From: Oceanobacillus manasiensis
GTDB lineage: Bacteria > Bacillota > Bacilli > Bacillales > Amphibacillaceae
Assembly: GCF_000724085.1 (NCBI RefSeq)
Contig: NZ_CCDL010000004.1
Span: 124,001 to 188,000, forward strand
DNA: 64,000 bases
Direction of reading: 5' to 3'
Position 1 is the first letter of the stretch. Each line of letters starts with the position of its first letter. This document shows positions 18,117 to 27,506 of this stretch, piece after piece. Made by a program: the position numbers and the translations under genes. Under the pieces are notes generated by a model. The model was not told where the DNA came from. It did no database searches and saw only the letters and a program-made list of their open reading frames with translations.

Positions 18117-18208
18117 ACAAGAATTTTTCAACTTTCTACAGACATTTTAAAAAAACATGTGGGTGTTCACCATCCCAATTTAGAAATAAATGGAGGAGGA
18201 GAAATTAG
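18117..18208 (+). pseudogene. adaA: adaA, 3' part beyond the IS
   Basis: Directly after the right target duplicate the sequence codes YKNFSTFYRHFKKTCGCSPS followed by QFRNKWRRRN and TAG at 18206-18208, the second HTH and end of AdaA, in register with the 5' part at 15235-15721. Confidence 0.85.
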
Positions 18209-18647
18209 GGCGTTAAGCAAGTGGTAAAAACGTTATATCACTAAATTGTCTGTTACTATGCGAAAACACTTGTTAATTCTGCCGACCGAACCGACTTTTT
18301 GACTTTATAGACTTGGATCGACAAGAAAAGCCACATTTGGAATTCCAATGTGACTTTATATGGAAATTATAGTTTGAACTTCAAAATAGTAGCCGTTAGT
18401 CAAATATCCAGTCTTCCTAATACTTTCCATTACAATCTATTTAACTTTTTATCCAATAATCCGTACAATCCCTACTACGATCCATAAAACCGTATTTAAC
18501 AAGATATCTTCTAGTTGTTACATAGTCACTGTATATGGTTTTTAATATTTCATTTATATAATGTTAACGAAAACCGAGTCTGCATTTAGTTGGGTATTTC
18601 CTTCTCCAATTTGTTATTTATTGCTTTAGACAAACAAATTAATTTTA
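18209..18647. other. Gene-free interval after adaA
   Basis: About 440 bp without a credible gene. The only clear structure is the hairpin at 18332-18352; no adaB is present, although adaA and adaB are often adjacent. Confidence 0.4.
18332..18352 (-). terminator. Putative terminator of the ABC exporter unit
   Basis: CACATTTGGAATTCCAATGTG is a near-perfect palindrome, and on the minus strand it is followed by GGCTTTTCTT. Confidence 0.5.
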
Positions 18648-20984
18648 TCACTCCGTTATTAGTTCATAGGCAGAGATCTTCCTAATTTTTAGAGCTACCA
18701 TCATGGAGACAATATAGGCTAGGAATAAAACACCTAAACAAATCATTAAGATCATTGGTACATGGATGAAAAAGTCTAAACGTTTAACCCCTGCACTTGA
18801 TAATAATAGGGAAAGCATAGGGTTAGTAAAAAAGTAGCCAAGGACACCACCAACTGTAACAGCCGCAATAATCACAGGGAGAAAACTGATAGCTATCTGA
18901 TGCATTAGTTGAATTGTAGAAAACCCTATTGCTTTCATTACCCCATACTCCTTCTTACGCTTAATAATCATTGTTTTGATTACTAAATATAAAATCATTA
19001 CAACGACTAAAACAGTAATGATTAAAATCAACATCATTATTGCAAACACAGCTGTTGTATACTTACCTGTTTGACTTTCTATATTCTCATCAATATCTAA
19101 CGTTTCTAGTATTTGAGCACTGGACTGCTCCTGAACATTTTTGATAAAGTCTTTGTTTGATATTTCATCAAGGTATACATATAGGGACGTACCTCTATAG
19201 TCTGAATTTAATTGCTGAACGCCTTCCATTGTGATAGCTGCTACCTGGCCTAAATTTCCTATCGATTGACTGATTCCAGTTACCAAATAGTTACTTTTTT
19301 CACTCCCATACTCAACTTCAACCGTTTCGCCAATACCTTTATTGATTTCATTAGAAATAACCCAAGAGATAGATATTTCATTTTCATGTTCCGGCTGTCG
19401 CCCTTCATAAACAATGTTATTTTCTAATTCATCAAAATGATCTGTTATGGATGTGTATACCGTTTGACCATCAATTTTGGTTTCGATTAAATCGAATATA
19501 TTTACTTTCCTAACACTATCGATGTTTTCAATGTCGCTCAAAAGCTCCCTAGTATCAGCATCTGGCTTAACAATGACCATCACATTTGCTGGTTCTGCTC
19601 CAAATATGTTAACAAATGCCGTTTTATCTGAAGCAATGTTGTAATAAAGTACAGCTGAAAAAATCGTAGCAAACGTCAGAGCAATAACGATGAGGAGAAT
19701 CATGATGTTTTGTTTTGCATTCGAAATCATTGACTTAATAGCAAGTAGGAAATGAAGTCCACCTTTTGCCTTTTCCAAAGGAAAGTAATTCTTTTTAAAA
19801 CTATGTGTTTGAATCCCTTCACGTAGCGCAGAAACAGGTAGAATTTTTCGAACACGATAAGCAGATAGTAGTGTTACAATAACAACACAAAAGACGACAA
19901 GAATGGTGCTGACCATATTTATTAGAATATCAAAGCTTTGGGCCCATATTAGACCAGAGAGAGTTGAAATAACCCCTCCGATAAAAGGCTTGAGTAAATA
20001 GGATAATATAATTCCTGCCATACCCGCACTAAGAGCAATAAAGACAAATTGAAGAATAATCGATGAAAGTATTTGCCAACTTGTATAGCCAATTGCTTTG
20101 AGTACTCCTATATTTACCATCCCATCTTCTATGCTATTGGAAACACGGAATTTAATCACAATCAGGGATACAAGCACAATGATGGCTGCAAAAGCTACTA
20201 ATATCATCGCAATAATATTAATGGTTAACGTATTCACATATCTCACTAATTCAACATCTAATCCAAAAATATAAGAAGTGGGATTACCTTCTTGAGATTG
20301 CTGAACTTTTTGTACAAATTCACTATTAATCTTTGAAGCTTGTGTTTTATCTTCAATCAGAGCAGATAACAATAATGCTTCTGATCGAGTGTCTAATTCG
20401 TCTGTTAATTTTTGATAAGCATTCTCTGGCAACATAAATTTCATAGCATCTATGTTGTTTGTACCCATTACGGTTGTTTCAAAGAACCCAGAAATACGAT
20501 ATTTATAGTCTTTGTTTTGATAGGTGATAGTAAATAGATCGCCTAGTTCATACCCTCCATTTGCAATGAAACTGTAAGGAACATAAATATCATCAGTACT
20601 TGATGTTCCTAACTGCTCAACCAACTCTAAAGGTCCAATATTGCGGCTTGCCTCTGCATTTAAAATGACAGCGCTATTTGTTAACTCACCATTCCCAAAT
20701 TGAAATTTAGCAGTGTCCATATAGAGAATATCTTCTTTTTCCGTCTCTGTTACTCCTGGATAATTTGCCAGGAAATCCCCATATTCCGGTTGATAACCTG
20801 CCTCATCCATTACAAAGGTGACATGTGGATCTTTTAATTCATCGATTTTATTATTAAAAAAAGGATTTAACTGTGTAATGACCATTAGTCCTATATTAAG
20901 TAGTAGGGATGCAACCATTATAAATACAAAGAGGGAAGCTGTAGCCGATTTACTCTTTCTAATGTTTGCCATAGCTAGTTTCAT
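18648..20984 (-). CDS. ABC transporter permease, two FtsX domains (BceB/MacB-like exporter)
   Basis: About 778 aa. An N-terminal helix is followed by a large external domain (~40-250), three helices of the first FtsX unit (~255-375), another helix at ~425, a second external domain (~450-650) and three C-terminal helices. The ATG at 20984, six nt after AAGGTG, is preferred to GTG three codons upstream. The arrangement is that of extracytoplasmic lipoprotein or peptide-handling ABC systems, often antimicrobial-peptide resistance. The ATPase gene overlaps or abuts its 5' end. Confidence 0.8.
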   Translation of the reverse strand: MKLAMANIRKSKSATASLFVFIMVASLLLNIGLMVITQLNPFFNNKIDELKDPHVTFVMDEAGYQPEYGDFLANYPGVTETEKEDILYMDTAKFQFGNGELTNSAVILNAEASRNIGPLELVEQLGTSSTDDIYVPYSFIANGGYELGDLFTITYQNKDYKYRISGFFETTVMGTNNIDAMKFMLPENAYQKLTDELDTRSEALLLSALIEDKTQASKINSEFVQKVQQSQEGNPTSYIFGLDVELVRYVNTLTINIIAMILVAFAAIIVLVSLIVIKFRVSNSIEDGMVNIGVLKAIGYTSWQILSSIILQFVFIALSAGMAGIILSYLLKPFIGGVISTLSGLIWAQSFDILINMVSTILVVFCVVIVTLLSAYRVRKILPVSALREGIQTHSFKKNYFPLEKAKGGLHFLLAIKSMISNAKQNIMILLIVIALTFATIFSAVLYYNIASDKTAFVNIFGAEPANVMVIVKPDADTRELLSDIENIDSVRKVNIFDLIETKIDGQTVYTSITDHFDELENNIVYEGRQPEHENEISISWVISNEINKGIGETVEVEYGSEKSNYLVTGISQSIGNLGQVAAITMEGVQQLNSDYRGTSLYVYLDEISNKDFIKNVQEQSSAQILETLDIDENIESQTGKYTTAVFAIMMLILIITVLVVVMILYLVIKTMIIKRKKEYGVMKAIGFSTIQLMHQIAISFLPVIIAAVTVGGVLGYFFTNPMLSLLLSSAGVKRLDFFIHVPMILMICLGVLFLAYIVSMMVALKIRKISAYELITE

Positions 20985-20994
20985 AACTTTCACC

Positions 20995-21756
20995 TTACCA
21001 CCCCATTTCAGCTAGGAAGTGTTTAAGTTTTTCATGGCGCTCAACACTTTCATTTTCACTATACTTACCTAGCTGTAGATCGCCACAAATCGCCCCATCT
21101 TTCAAATATATCACTCGATTTCCTCGTAGAGCTGTTTTTAGATCATGTGTAACCAAGACAATACTCTGTCCACTTCTGTTTACATTTGTGAATACATCTA
21201 AAACATTATCACTAGATTTGGAGTTTAAGGCACCAGTTGGTTCATCTGCGAATAATACTTTCGGTCTGTTAATGGTTGCTCTAACAATTCCAACTCGTTG
21301 AGCCTCACCACCAGAAAGCTGAGAGGGAAATTTCGACCAAGCGTGTTCATCAATCCCTACTTGTTGTAATAGATCTTTCGCCTTTTTAATGAGTTCTCTC
21401 TTATTTTTATTTACTAAGAGACCACTTGTCAGGACATTATCGAGCACACTCATATTGTCTAACAAATAAATTTGTTGGAATACAAAGCCACAATTCTCCC
21501 TTCTAAATATTGCTAGTTGATCGTTACTCAATTCCATTAAGTTCTTATCAGCAAAATGGATCTCACCTAAGGTCGGTTTATCCATACCGCTTAATGCATA
21601 AAGTAAAGTGGATTTTCCTGACCCTGAACTACCCATTATGATCGTATAATCACCTTCCACTAAGCGCATATCTAGGTTTTTTAACACATGCTGTTGGATT
21701 CCACCACTAGAGAAGGTTTTACATAACTTCTCCGTTTTAATAATTGTTTTCGTCAT
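20995..21756 (-). CDS. ABC transporter ATP-binding protein
   Basis: 253 aa. Walker A GSSGSGKSTLLYAL, Q-loop FVFQQIYLL, signature LSGGEAQRVGIVRA, Walker B VLFADEPTGAL and H-loop LVTHD, typical of the MacB/LolD-type class that pairs with FtsX-domain permeases. It lies immediately upstream of the permease and shares its transcript. Confidence 0.92.
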   Translation of the reverse strand: MTKTIIKTEKLCKTFSSGGIQQHVLKNLDMRLVEGDYTIIMGSSGSGKSTLLYALSGMDKPTLGEIHFADKNLMELSNDQLAIFRRENCGFVFQQIYLLDNMSVLDNVLTSGLLVNKNKRELIKKAKDLLQQVGIDEHAWSKFPSQLSGGEAQRVGIVRATINRPKVLFADEPTGALNSKSSDNVLDVFTNVNRSGQSIVLVTHDLKTALRGNRVIYLKDGAICGDLQLGKYSENESVERHEKLKHFLAEMGW

Positions 21757-21808
21757 AATTAATGACCTCTCTCTTGAGTAATGTGTGTTATTTCCGATCT
21801 ATAGAAAA

Positions 21809-21833
21809 AAGACTGTAAAAAGGTTACAGTCTT
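21809..21833 (-). terminator. Intrinsic terminator after the sensor kinase gene
   Basis: AAGACTGTAA ... TTACAGTCTT forms a 10-bp stem; on the minus strand it is followed by TTTTTTC. It separates the two-component genes from the ABC genes, which therefore need their own promoter. Confidence 0.8.
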
Positions 21834-21891
21834 ATCATACAAGGTGAATTGTTATTAAATCTTTGTGTAATCCTTAATTGATTCTTAATTA

Positions 21892-23157
21892 TTATGCAAG
21901 CTTCATTTTCAAAATAACGGTAAAACCATTATCATGACTGTACCCACTAATTTGACCTAACATATTTTCCATAAAGTACTTCGATATGTATAGACCTAGT
22001 CCTGATCCATTTTTGCCCTCCACATTGCTACCACGATAATATTTATTAAACAGGAGAGGCACCTCTTCTTCACTAACTCCTGGGCCAAAATCTTTTATGT
22101 GAAGTTCTAGATATCCCTGGTAAACTTGAGATTTAATTATGATATTTGTACCCGCATATTTGTATGAATTACTTACAATATTATCTAATACCTGTTGCAT
22201 ACGCAGCGGGTCTATCAAGATCATACAGGCGGAGATTGGTTCATAGACAATTTGCTGATCGTAATTGACGTTCTCAATCATATCAATAAGTACTTTGCTC
22301 GGCTCTTCTGTTACCTTTAATTTTAATTGTTGAAGTTCTTCTAAAGTGGCGTGAAACATGTCGGTAACGAGCAGGTCAATTTGCTCAGCCTTTGAATAGA
22401 TCGTATCTATTTGCTTGCTCGTCTTATCATCCTTTGCTTGCATAAGCATTAACTCACTAATCGCTTTGATGGAAGCAACAGGTGTCTTAATATCATGACT
22501 TAGTGTGGCCACCAATTCCTTTTTACTACGGTTGGATTCATATTCTCTCTGGCGCGCAGTGTAGAGCTCTTCACGCAATATATCAAAACTATCTGTAAAG
22601 GCACCAAAATAATTGTTCTTTGTCCTATTTAAAGGTATATCAAGATTGCCTCTAGCCACATTCGCTGCAAAGTATTGTAGCTGCTGAAATGGTTTTAAAA
22701 CTGTTCTGTTTAGGTAAACAATATAAAGAATACTGATAACCATTAATATACCAAACGTTAAAATGGTGTATGTGACCAGTTCACTTTTCATTTCCGCCGC
22801 TAAAGATCGTTCGTTATTTTGGATAACTATCTTTCCTATAATCTCGTTATTCTGCTTCAGATCCACAATAGAATCTCTGTTTTTTATAGAATCATATAGA
22901 TCAATAAAATGATTGCCCGAGGTTTTATAAACTACATTTCCCAAGTTGTCTACAATAGTAAAAGGTTGTTTTACATCAATGTTATGATAAATTTCCTCCG
23001 TTACTTGTCCCCAATTCTTTTCTGTTATTTTGGCTACGTGATTTATAGCTACAAGATCCACTTCGGAAATAGTTTTATTCTTAATAACCATTACAGAAAG
23101 AGCCATACCTATACTAAAAACTATAAGTAAAATTGCAATTAGAAATCTCACCCTCAT
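21892..23157 (-). CDS. Sensor histidine kinase (HisKA/HATPase) with extracellular domain
   Basis: 421 aa. Helix 1 ~5-25, extracellular domain ~26-130, helix 2 ~133-153, HAMP region ~155-205, HisKA motif ATLSHDIKTPVASIKAI, then N-box DNIVSNSYKYAG, G1 DFGPGVSEEE and G2 GSGLGLYISKY. It overlaps the regulator stop by 4 nt. Context suggests it controls the neighbouring ABC exporter, as in Bce- or Yxd-like modules, although those kinases usually lack an extracellular domain. Confidence 0.88.
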   Translation of the reverse strand: MRVRFLIAILLIVFSIGMALSVMVIKNKTISEVDLVAINHVAKITEKNWGQVTEEIYHNIDVKQPFTIVDNLGNVVYKTSGNHFIDLYDSIKNRDSIVDLKQNNEIIGKIVIQNNERSLAAEMKSELVTYTILTFGILMVISILYIVYLNRTVLKPFQQLQYFAANVARGNLDIPLNRTKNNYFGAFTDSFDILREELYTARQREYESNRSKKELVATLSHDIKTPVASIKAISELMLMQAKDDKTSKQIDTIYSKAEQIDLLVTDMFHATLEELQQLKLKVTEEPSKVLIDMIENVNYDQQIVYEPISACMILIDPLRMQQVLDNIVSNSYKYAGTNIIIKSQVYQGYLELHIKDFGPGVSEEEVPLLFNKYYRGSNVEGKNGSGLGLYISKYFMENMLGQISGYSHDNGFTVILKMKLA

Positions 23158-23846
23158 TGCTTGCTATCCTCTAAGACATATCCTGTTCCCCATACCGTTT
23201 TTATAAATTGTGGTTCCTTAGGATTCTTTTCAATTTTCTCGCGTAAATGCCGAATATGTACATTTAGGGTCCCGTCTCCTACAAAAGTATCTTCCCAGAC
23301 ATTCTGAAACAATTCATCTTTCGTGATAATTCGATTTTTATTTTTCGCCAAATAAGACAGAAGTTTATATTCCATTGTTTTAAGTTGAATCGTAACTCCA
23401 TTTACACGTACCTGATGCAGATTTGGATCAATTTGTAGCTGTTCAAATCTTGAAACTTCCTGTTGTTTGCTAGAATCCCCGCCAAATCTTTTAAGGACAG
23501 CTTTTACTTTTGCTAGTAGGATGCTTAGTGTATAAGGCTTTCGTATATAATCATCGCCCCCTATATTTAAGGCGATTAGTACATCATCATCACTGGAACG
23601 AGCACTTATAAATAAAATAGGAATATCCGTAGTTTGCCGCAGCTTTTTACATAATTCAAACCCGGAAGAATCCCCTAAATTTATATCAAGAAGTATTAAT
23701 GATGGTTCATTCTCCTCCATAAAACGTTCACACGCTTCTGCACTCGTTACGTATGCCGATTTGACCTCAAACATATTTAAATATTCACAAGTTGTTTCCG
23801 CTAAAGCAATCTCATCATCAACAATTAAACAGTCTAATTTCATCAT
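23154..23846 (-). CDS. OmpR/PhoB-family response regulator
   Basis: 230 aa from ATGATG, just after AGGAG; the frame extends 16 codons upstream without a ribosome site. Receiver domain with acidic VDDE and phospho-acceptor in LILLDINLGD, Lys in YIRKPYT; winged helix with LKTMEYKLLSYLAKNKNRII and WGTGYVLE at the end. Cognate regulator of the kinase at 21892-23157. Confidence 0.9.
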   Translation of the reverse strand: MMKLDCLIVDDEIALAETTCEYLNMFEVKSAYVTSAEACERFMEENEPSLILLDINLGDSSGFELCKKLRQTTDIPILFISARSSDDDVLIALNIGGDDYIRKPYTLSILLAKVKAVLKRFGGDSSKQQEVSRFEQLQIDPNLHQVRVNGVTIQLKTMEYKLLSYLAKNKNRIITKDELFQNVWEDTFVGDGTLNVHIRHLREKIEKNPKEPQFIKTVWGTGYVLEDSKQ

Positions 23847-23983
23847 AAATCTCCTAAATAAAATGTTTGTTAACAGGATATTTATAGTATACATTAGATT
23901 TGTTTCGATAAGTCTAAATTATTTGTATGCTTTATAGGTTTCTCTATTATTAAAGGATAGTTCATCTCACTGTGAAGCCTAAA

Positions 23984-24009
23984 AGCATTCCAATATATAT
24001 TGAAATGCT
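23984..24009 (-). terminator. Putative terminator of the TetR-nitroreductase operon
   Basis: AGCATTCCAATATATATTGAAATGCT is a long AT-rich palindrome (one mismatch pair); on the minus strand it is followed by TTTTAGG. About 80 nt after the nitroreductase stop. Confidence 0.5.
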
Positions 24010-24086
24010 CGTTCGTTTCCCAATAATCAATCTTAAATCTACGTTTTAGTATTAATTAATATGGCGAGATCTCTTTGGTATCCTTT

Positions 24087-25283
24087 CTATAAAATCACAT
24101 CATCAACTGATCTTCTTGGGCTTGGATGGGTCTCTTTTAACGGATAACCACACCTAAATATAAATATTCCTTTCCAAGCAGAATCGCCAGTAATTTCTTT
24201 CATTGCATTTCCAAAATGTTCTTTTATGCGGAGCTTCTTTTCACGGTCTGCCATCTCATTTAACTGGTTAAGTGGTTGCATTCCTAGCCCTATATTTGTA
24301 CCGTGTAGGTGAATTCTCTGCCATGCTCTACCTGCTCTTGCACGTTGTACATTATCGTTAGCATCTCTTACTGAAATCACTCCGTATGTTGCGGCGGTAG
24401 CAGTATGCACTTTTTCTGTCGAGGAAAGCCAGAATTGATTATTACTTTCATGTGACATGGGAGGCAATATTTTACCCATTGATCTTATGAAAAAAGAACT
24501 ACCTTGTGCATCTAATGTAATACCATCGCGTTCCTCTTGTATGTCCTTCCAATTCTCTTTGAACCATTTATTGCTTTCTGCGCTCATTTCTTCATCTGCT
24601 ATAATAGCTTCTGTTGCTTCTACAATTAAATCTCCAATGTTTTGCTTTTCTTTAGAAGAGGAAAACCAGGATACGTTAACCTTCTTTTCATCTTTTATTA
24701 AGTTTTCTATATCTCTTAGGGTGGTTTTGGGTACCAAGCGGTCAGTATTATATTCTCCTCGATGTGTATGTCTTTGAGGAATGGCTTTATATAAAGGGGA
24801 AGTATCTTTTTCACTTTGAGTAAGGTCAATACGTGCAATACAAGCGGGCTCAAGGCTATTCGGTTTATACCTTAATTTAGGTTCATAACCATGTGCATAT
24901 GCAGATAACATTAGGTTCTCTATGGCACATCCTAGACCTATAAACATTTCTCTCCTCAATGGATCGAAAGCACCTAGATTCCTACTCTCGTCCGCATACA
25001 ATTCTATAGAAGAATCCGTCACTTTAAATAGCCATGGTTGTGTATTATGTGGGTTTGAAGCTAAAATTGCATCACTTACTAAAGCAAGTGGTTTTGATTC
25101 TAAGATTTCTTTGTCAGTATCCCAGGGTTCATAAGCTGGCCCTTCTCCTGTACTAAAAACACCTTGATCAAACATTCTCCACGTTAAACCGGCGAATGAA
25201 ACAACTAGAATTCCACCTCCTAACTTTTTAATAAATGTTCTTCTAGTTATGTTGTCCAACGCTTTCTTCTCTTTTGCACTCAT
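24087..25283 (-). CDS. Acg-like nitroreductase-family protein with twin-arginine signal
   Basis: 398 aa. The N-terminus has a Tat-type motif TRRTFIKKLGG followed by a hydrophobic helix, so export or membrane anchoring is likely. The body resembles the Acg (Rv2032) nitroreductase-like group: LASNPHNTQPWLF (FMN-site Asn/His), PQRHTHRGEY and HLHGTNIGLGMQPLNQ. It overlaps the tetR-like stop by ATGA. Substrate unknown; redox detoxification is plausible. Confidence 0.75.
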   Translation of the reverse strand: MSAKEKKALDNITRRTFIKKLGGGILVVSFAGLTWRMFDQGVFSTGEGPAYEPWDTDKEILESKPLALVSDAILASNPHNTQPWLFKVTDSSIELYADESRNLGAFDPLRREMFIGLGCAIENLMLSAYAHGYEPKLRYKPNSLEPACIARIDLTQSEKDTSPLYKAIPQRHTHRGEYNTDRLVPKTTLRDIENLIKDEKKVNVSWFSSSKEKQNIGDLIVEATEAIIADEEMSAESNKWFKENWKDIQEERDGITLDAQGSSFFIRSMGKILPPMSHESNNQFWLSSTEKVHTATAATYGVISVRDANDNVQRARAGRAWQRIHLHGTNIGLGMQPLNQLNEMADREKKLRIKEHFGNAMKEITGDSAWKGIFIFRCGYPLKETHPSPRRSVDDVIL

Positions 25284-25882
25284 GTAATCCCTCCGTCTCG
25301 ATTTATATATGGTTCCAAAACCGTCATAATCAGTTGAATCCCTTGTTCTATTTTATCTGCGGAGATGTCTTCATTATTTGTTTCAAGAAAAGCAAGCCAG
25401 TAGTTATTTATCATCCAACTAATTGTTAATAAGGTGTCTATTATTGCTTCGTCATGTGGTAAACGCAACACATCGCCATTTATAAAGTGCTGAAAAAATC
25501 TTTTTTGTTCTGTCATACGTTGTGCTTGTATTTTTTGATGTCTGTCTTTTAAAAGGGGATCAATTTTCATTAACACAATAAGTTCTCTATAGAAAAATTG
25601 GTATTTCAACTGTAACTGGAAGGTTTGTCTAATGATTGCTTTTAGGTCAACCAAGTTAGGTTGCCAATCTGAAGAAGGAACCTGCCAAACGATGTCCCAT
25701 TCTTGAACCATCTTTTCAAAAATAGAACGAATAATCTCCTCTTTATTTTTAAAATGATAATATAAATTACCAGTACTGATACCTAGTCGGCTTGCAATGT
25801 GATTCGTAGATACCGAACTAGTCCCTTCTTGATTAAACATTAAAGTAGCAGTCTCTAAAACTTTTTCCTTTGTCTTCAACAT
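25280..25882 (-). CDS. TetR-family repressor, likely autoregulatory
   Basis: About 200 aa. N-terminal HTH: KVLETATLMFNQEGTSSVST, then IASRLGISTGNLYYHFKNKEEI, a canonical TetR motif. The ATG at 25882 follows GGAGGGAG; four extra codons upstream (TTG at 25894) overlap that site and are rejected. Two palindromic sites lie just upstream (25897-25912, 25923-25936), arguing for control of its own operon with the nitroreductase-like gene. Confidence 0.88.
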   Translation of the reverse strand: MLKTKEKVLETATLMFNQEGTSSVSTNHIASRLGISTGNLYYHFKNKEEIIRSIFEKMVQEWDIVWQVPSSDWQPNLVDLKAIIRQTFQLQLKYQFFYRELIVLMKIDPLLKDRHQKIQAQRMTEQKRFFQHFINGDVLRLPHDEAIIDTLLTISWMINNYWLAFLETNNEDISADKIEQGIQLIMTVLEPYINRDGGIT

Positions 25883-25896
25883 AACTCCCTCCAAAA

Positions 25897-25912
25897 TAGA
25901 GTAAATACTCTA
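25897..25912. promoter_or_regulatory. Operator 1 for the TetR-family repressor
   Basis: TAGAGTAAATACTCTA is a perfect 16-bp palindrome 14 nt upstream of the tetR start. Its half-site recurs in operator 2 with centres 25 bp apart. Confidence 0.7.
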
Positions 25913-25922
25913 ATAAAAACTT

Positions 25923-25936
25923 AGTGTATTTACTCT
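25923..25936. promoter_or_regulatory. Operator 2 for the TetR-family repressor
   Basis: AGTGTATTTACTCT matches operator 1 with one mismatch in the left arm. Spacing of two or more helical turns from operator 1 fits binding of two dimers over the promoter. Confidence 0.55.
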
Positions 25937-26211
25937 ATTTAGTCAATGCTTAATTTTGTAAAAATTACGTTAAGTTGTTTTTACATCTAAAATCCGTTTA
26001 TAAAAACGCAGAATCTGTTATCGTTTTTTGACATCAAATCAAATATTGCCCATGTTTACTTTTAGCATAGAGGGGAAACAATTCATTGTTCAACTTATTC
26101 CGTCTGAATGACTGTTTTTACAGACAGCACAGGAAAATTAAATCTAGTGAAGTATCAGTACTAGAAATGGTGGACGCTGTTACTTTTTCTTTTGACAGGA
26201 GAGATCGATCA

Positions 26212-27210
26212 TTGAATACAATTTACCTTATCATAGGTGCAATTATTCTCATTGTGACCTTCGTTGACATATTTTGGACAGCATTATGGGTCGATGGTGC
26301 ATCAGGCCCCTTGTCCAAAACATTTACACAGATTTGCTGGAGGGCGCTTCGCCTGATAAGTAGAAATAATTCTAAGCTGTTAAGCCTTTCCGGACCTCTG
26401 ATTCTTTTATCAACTCTTTTAATGTGGGTATTGTTAATTTGGTGTGGCTGGACATTATTTTTTGCAGCGGATGGAACTGCCTTTATAGATACAGAGAATA
26501 GGGGACCAATATCCTGGACTGACAGAATTTACTTTACTGTGTTTACACTGTTTACATTGGGAATAGGAGATTTCGTTCCTAAAGAAGGTTTTTGGCAGTT
26601 TGCTACATCGATTGCAACTGGAAGTGGAATGCTATTTGTTACTTTTGGAGTATCTTATGTCCTGTCTGTTGTTGGAGCCGTAACGCAGAAACGCTCCTTT
26701 GCAGATAATATAACTGGACTAGCTAAAAATGGGGAGACCATCATCAAACAAGGCTGGAATGGGACGGACTTTCGTGATATTGATTTATTTTTAAAGGATC
26801 ATGCATCACAGCTATCTACACTGACACAACAACATAAAGCATATCCAATCCTTCACTACTTTCACAGCGAAAATGACGATCAAGCTTCTTCCGTGGCTGT
26901 GGCCATCTTCGACGAAGCCTTAACCTTATATACTTTCGGGGTGCCTAAGCAGTATCAGCCCAATAAAGTATGGATTAAAGAAGCACGCTCAAGTGTTCAG
27001 AGCTATTTGGGTACACTTAATGCAGCGTTTATCAACCCTTCAGACAATGTTCCACCATCTCCAGATTTAAATACGCTTCGTTCTGTAGATTTACCTACAG
27101 TCACTGATGAGGAGTTTGAAAGTGGGTTAGCCCAGCTCAAGGATAGGAGAAAAAAGTTACTGGGTATGGTGGAAGCAGATGCTCGGAGTTGGCCAAATGT
27201 AATAAAGTAA
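26212..27210 (+). CDS. Two-helix potassium-channel-like protein
   Basis: About 332 aa from TTG at 26212 after AGGAG; the frame stays open back to a TTG at 26086 after GAGGGG, which would add 42 mostly polar residues. Helices at ~5-25, ~65-90 and ~145-170 flank the pore segment FTVFTLFTLGIGDFVP, an Ion_trans_2-type selectivity filter in which TVGYG is replaced by TLGIG. No RCK domain; the C-terminal ~150 aa are soluble and unrecognised. The ion selectivity is therefore uncertain. Confidence 0.7.
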   Translation: MNTIYLIIGAIILIVTFVDIFWTALWVDGASGPLSKTFTQICWRALRLISRNNSKLLSLSGPLILLSTLLMWVLLIWCGWTLFFAADGTAFIDTENRGPISWTDRIYFTVFTLFTLGIGDFVPKEGFWQFATSIATGSGMLFVTFGVSYVLSVVGAVTQKRSFADNITGLAKNGETIIKQGWNGTDFRDIDLFLKDHASQLSTLTQQHKAYPILHYFHSENDDQASSVAVAIFDEALTLYTFGVPKQYQPNKVWIKEARSSVQSYLGTLNAAFINPSDNVPPSPDLNTLRSVDLPTVTDEEFESGLAQLKDRRKKLLGMVEADARSWPNVIK

Positions 27211-27231
27211 TGTGAATTCTGCTCTAAAAGT

Positions 27232-27266
27232 AAACTAGTTATCCGACTAAATGGGATAACTGGTTT
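27232..27266 (+). terminator. Intrinsic terminator after the channel gene
   Basis: AAACTAGTTATCC ... GGGATAACTGGTTT with TATTTTA following; stem of about 12 bp with two mismatches. Confidence 0.75.
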
Positions 27267-27506
27267 ATTTTACTAGCAAATACTTTTTTGGAAGCCTTCT
27301 TATTTAAGCCGTATTTCTCCCGCATAATTGTGTCCATCGCTGAAAAAAATACCAAAGCATCTTTTGAAGTTTATATATTTAATACTCTATTGTTTTTATC
27401 TAAGTTTATTTTTGTTAAAGGAAGTTTAACATTATGTATATGTAATTACAGGTATAGTAGAATTTCAATTTCCTTTGACTCAGGAATATATTTATCCACC
27501 TTTCTA

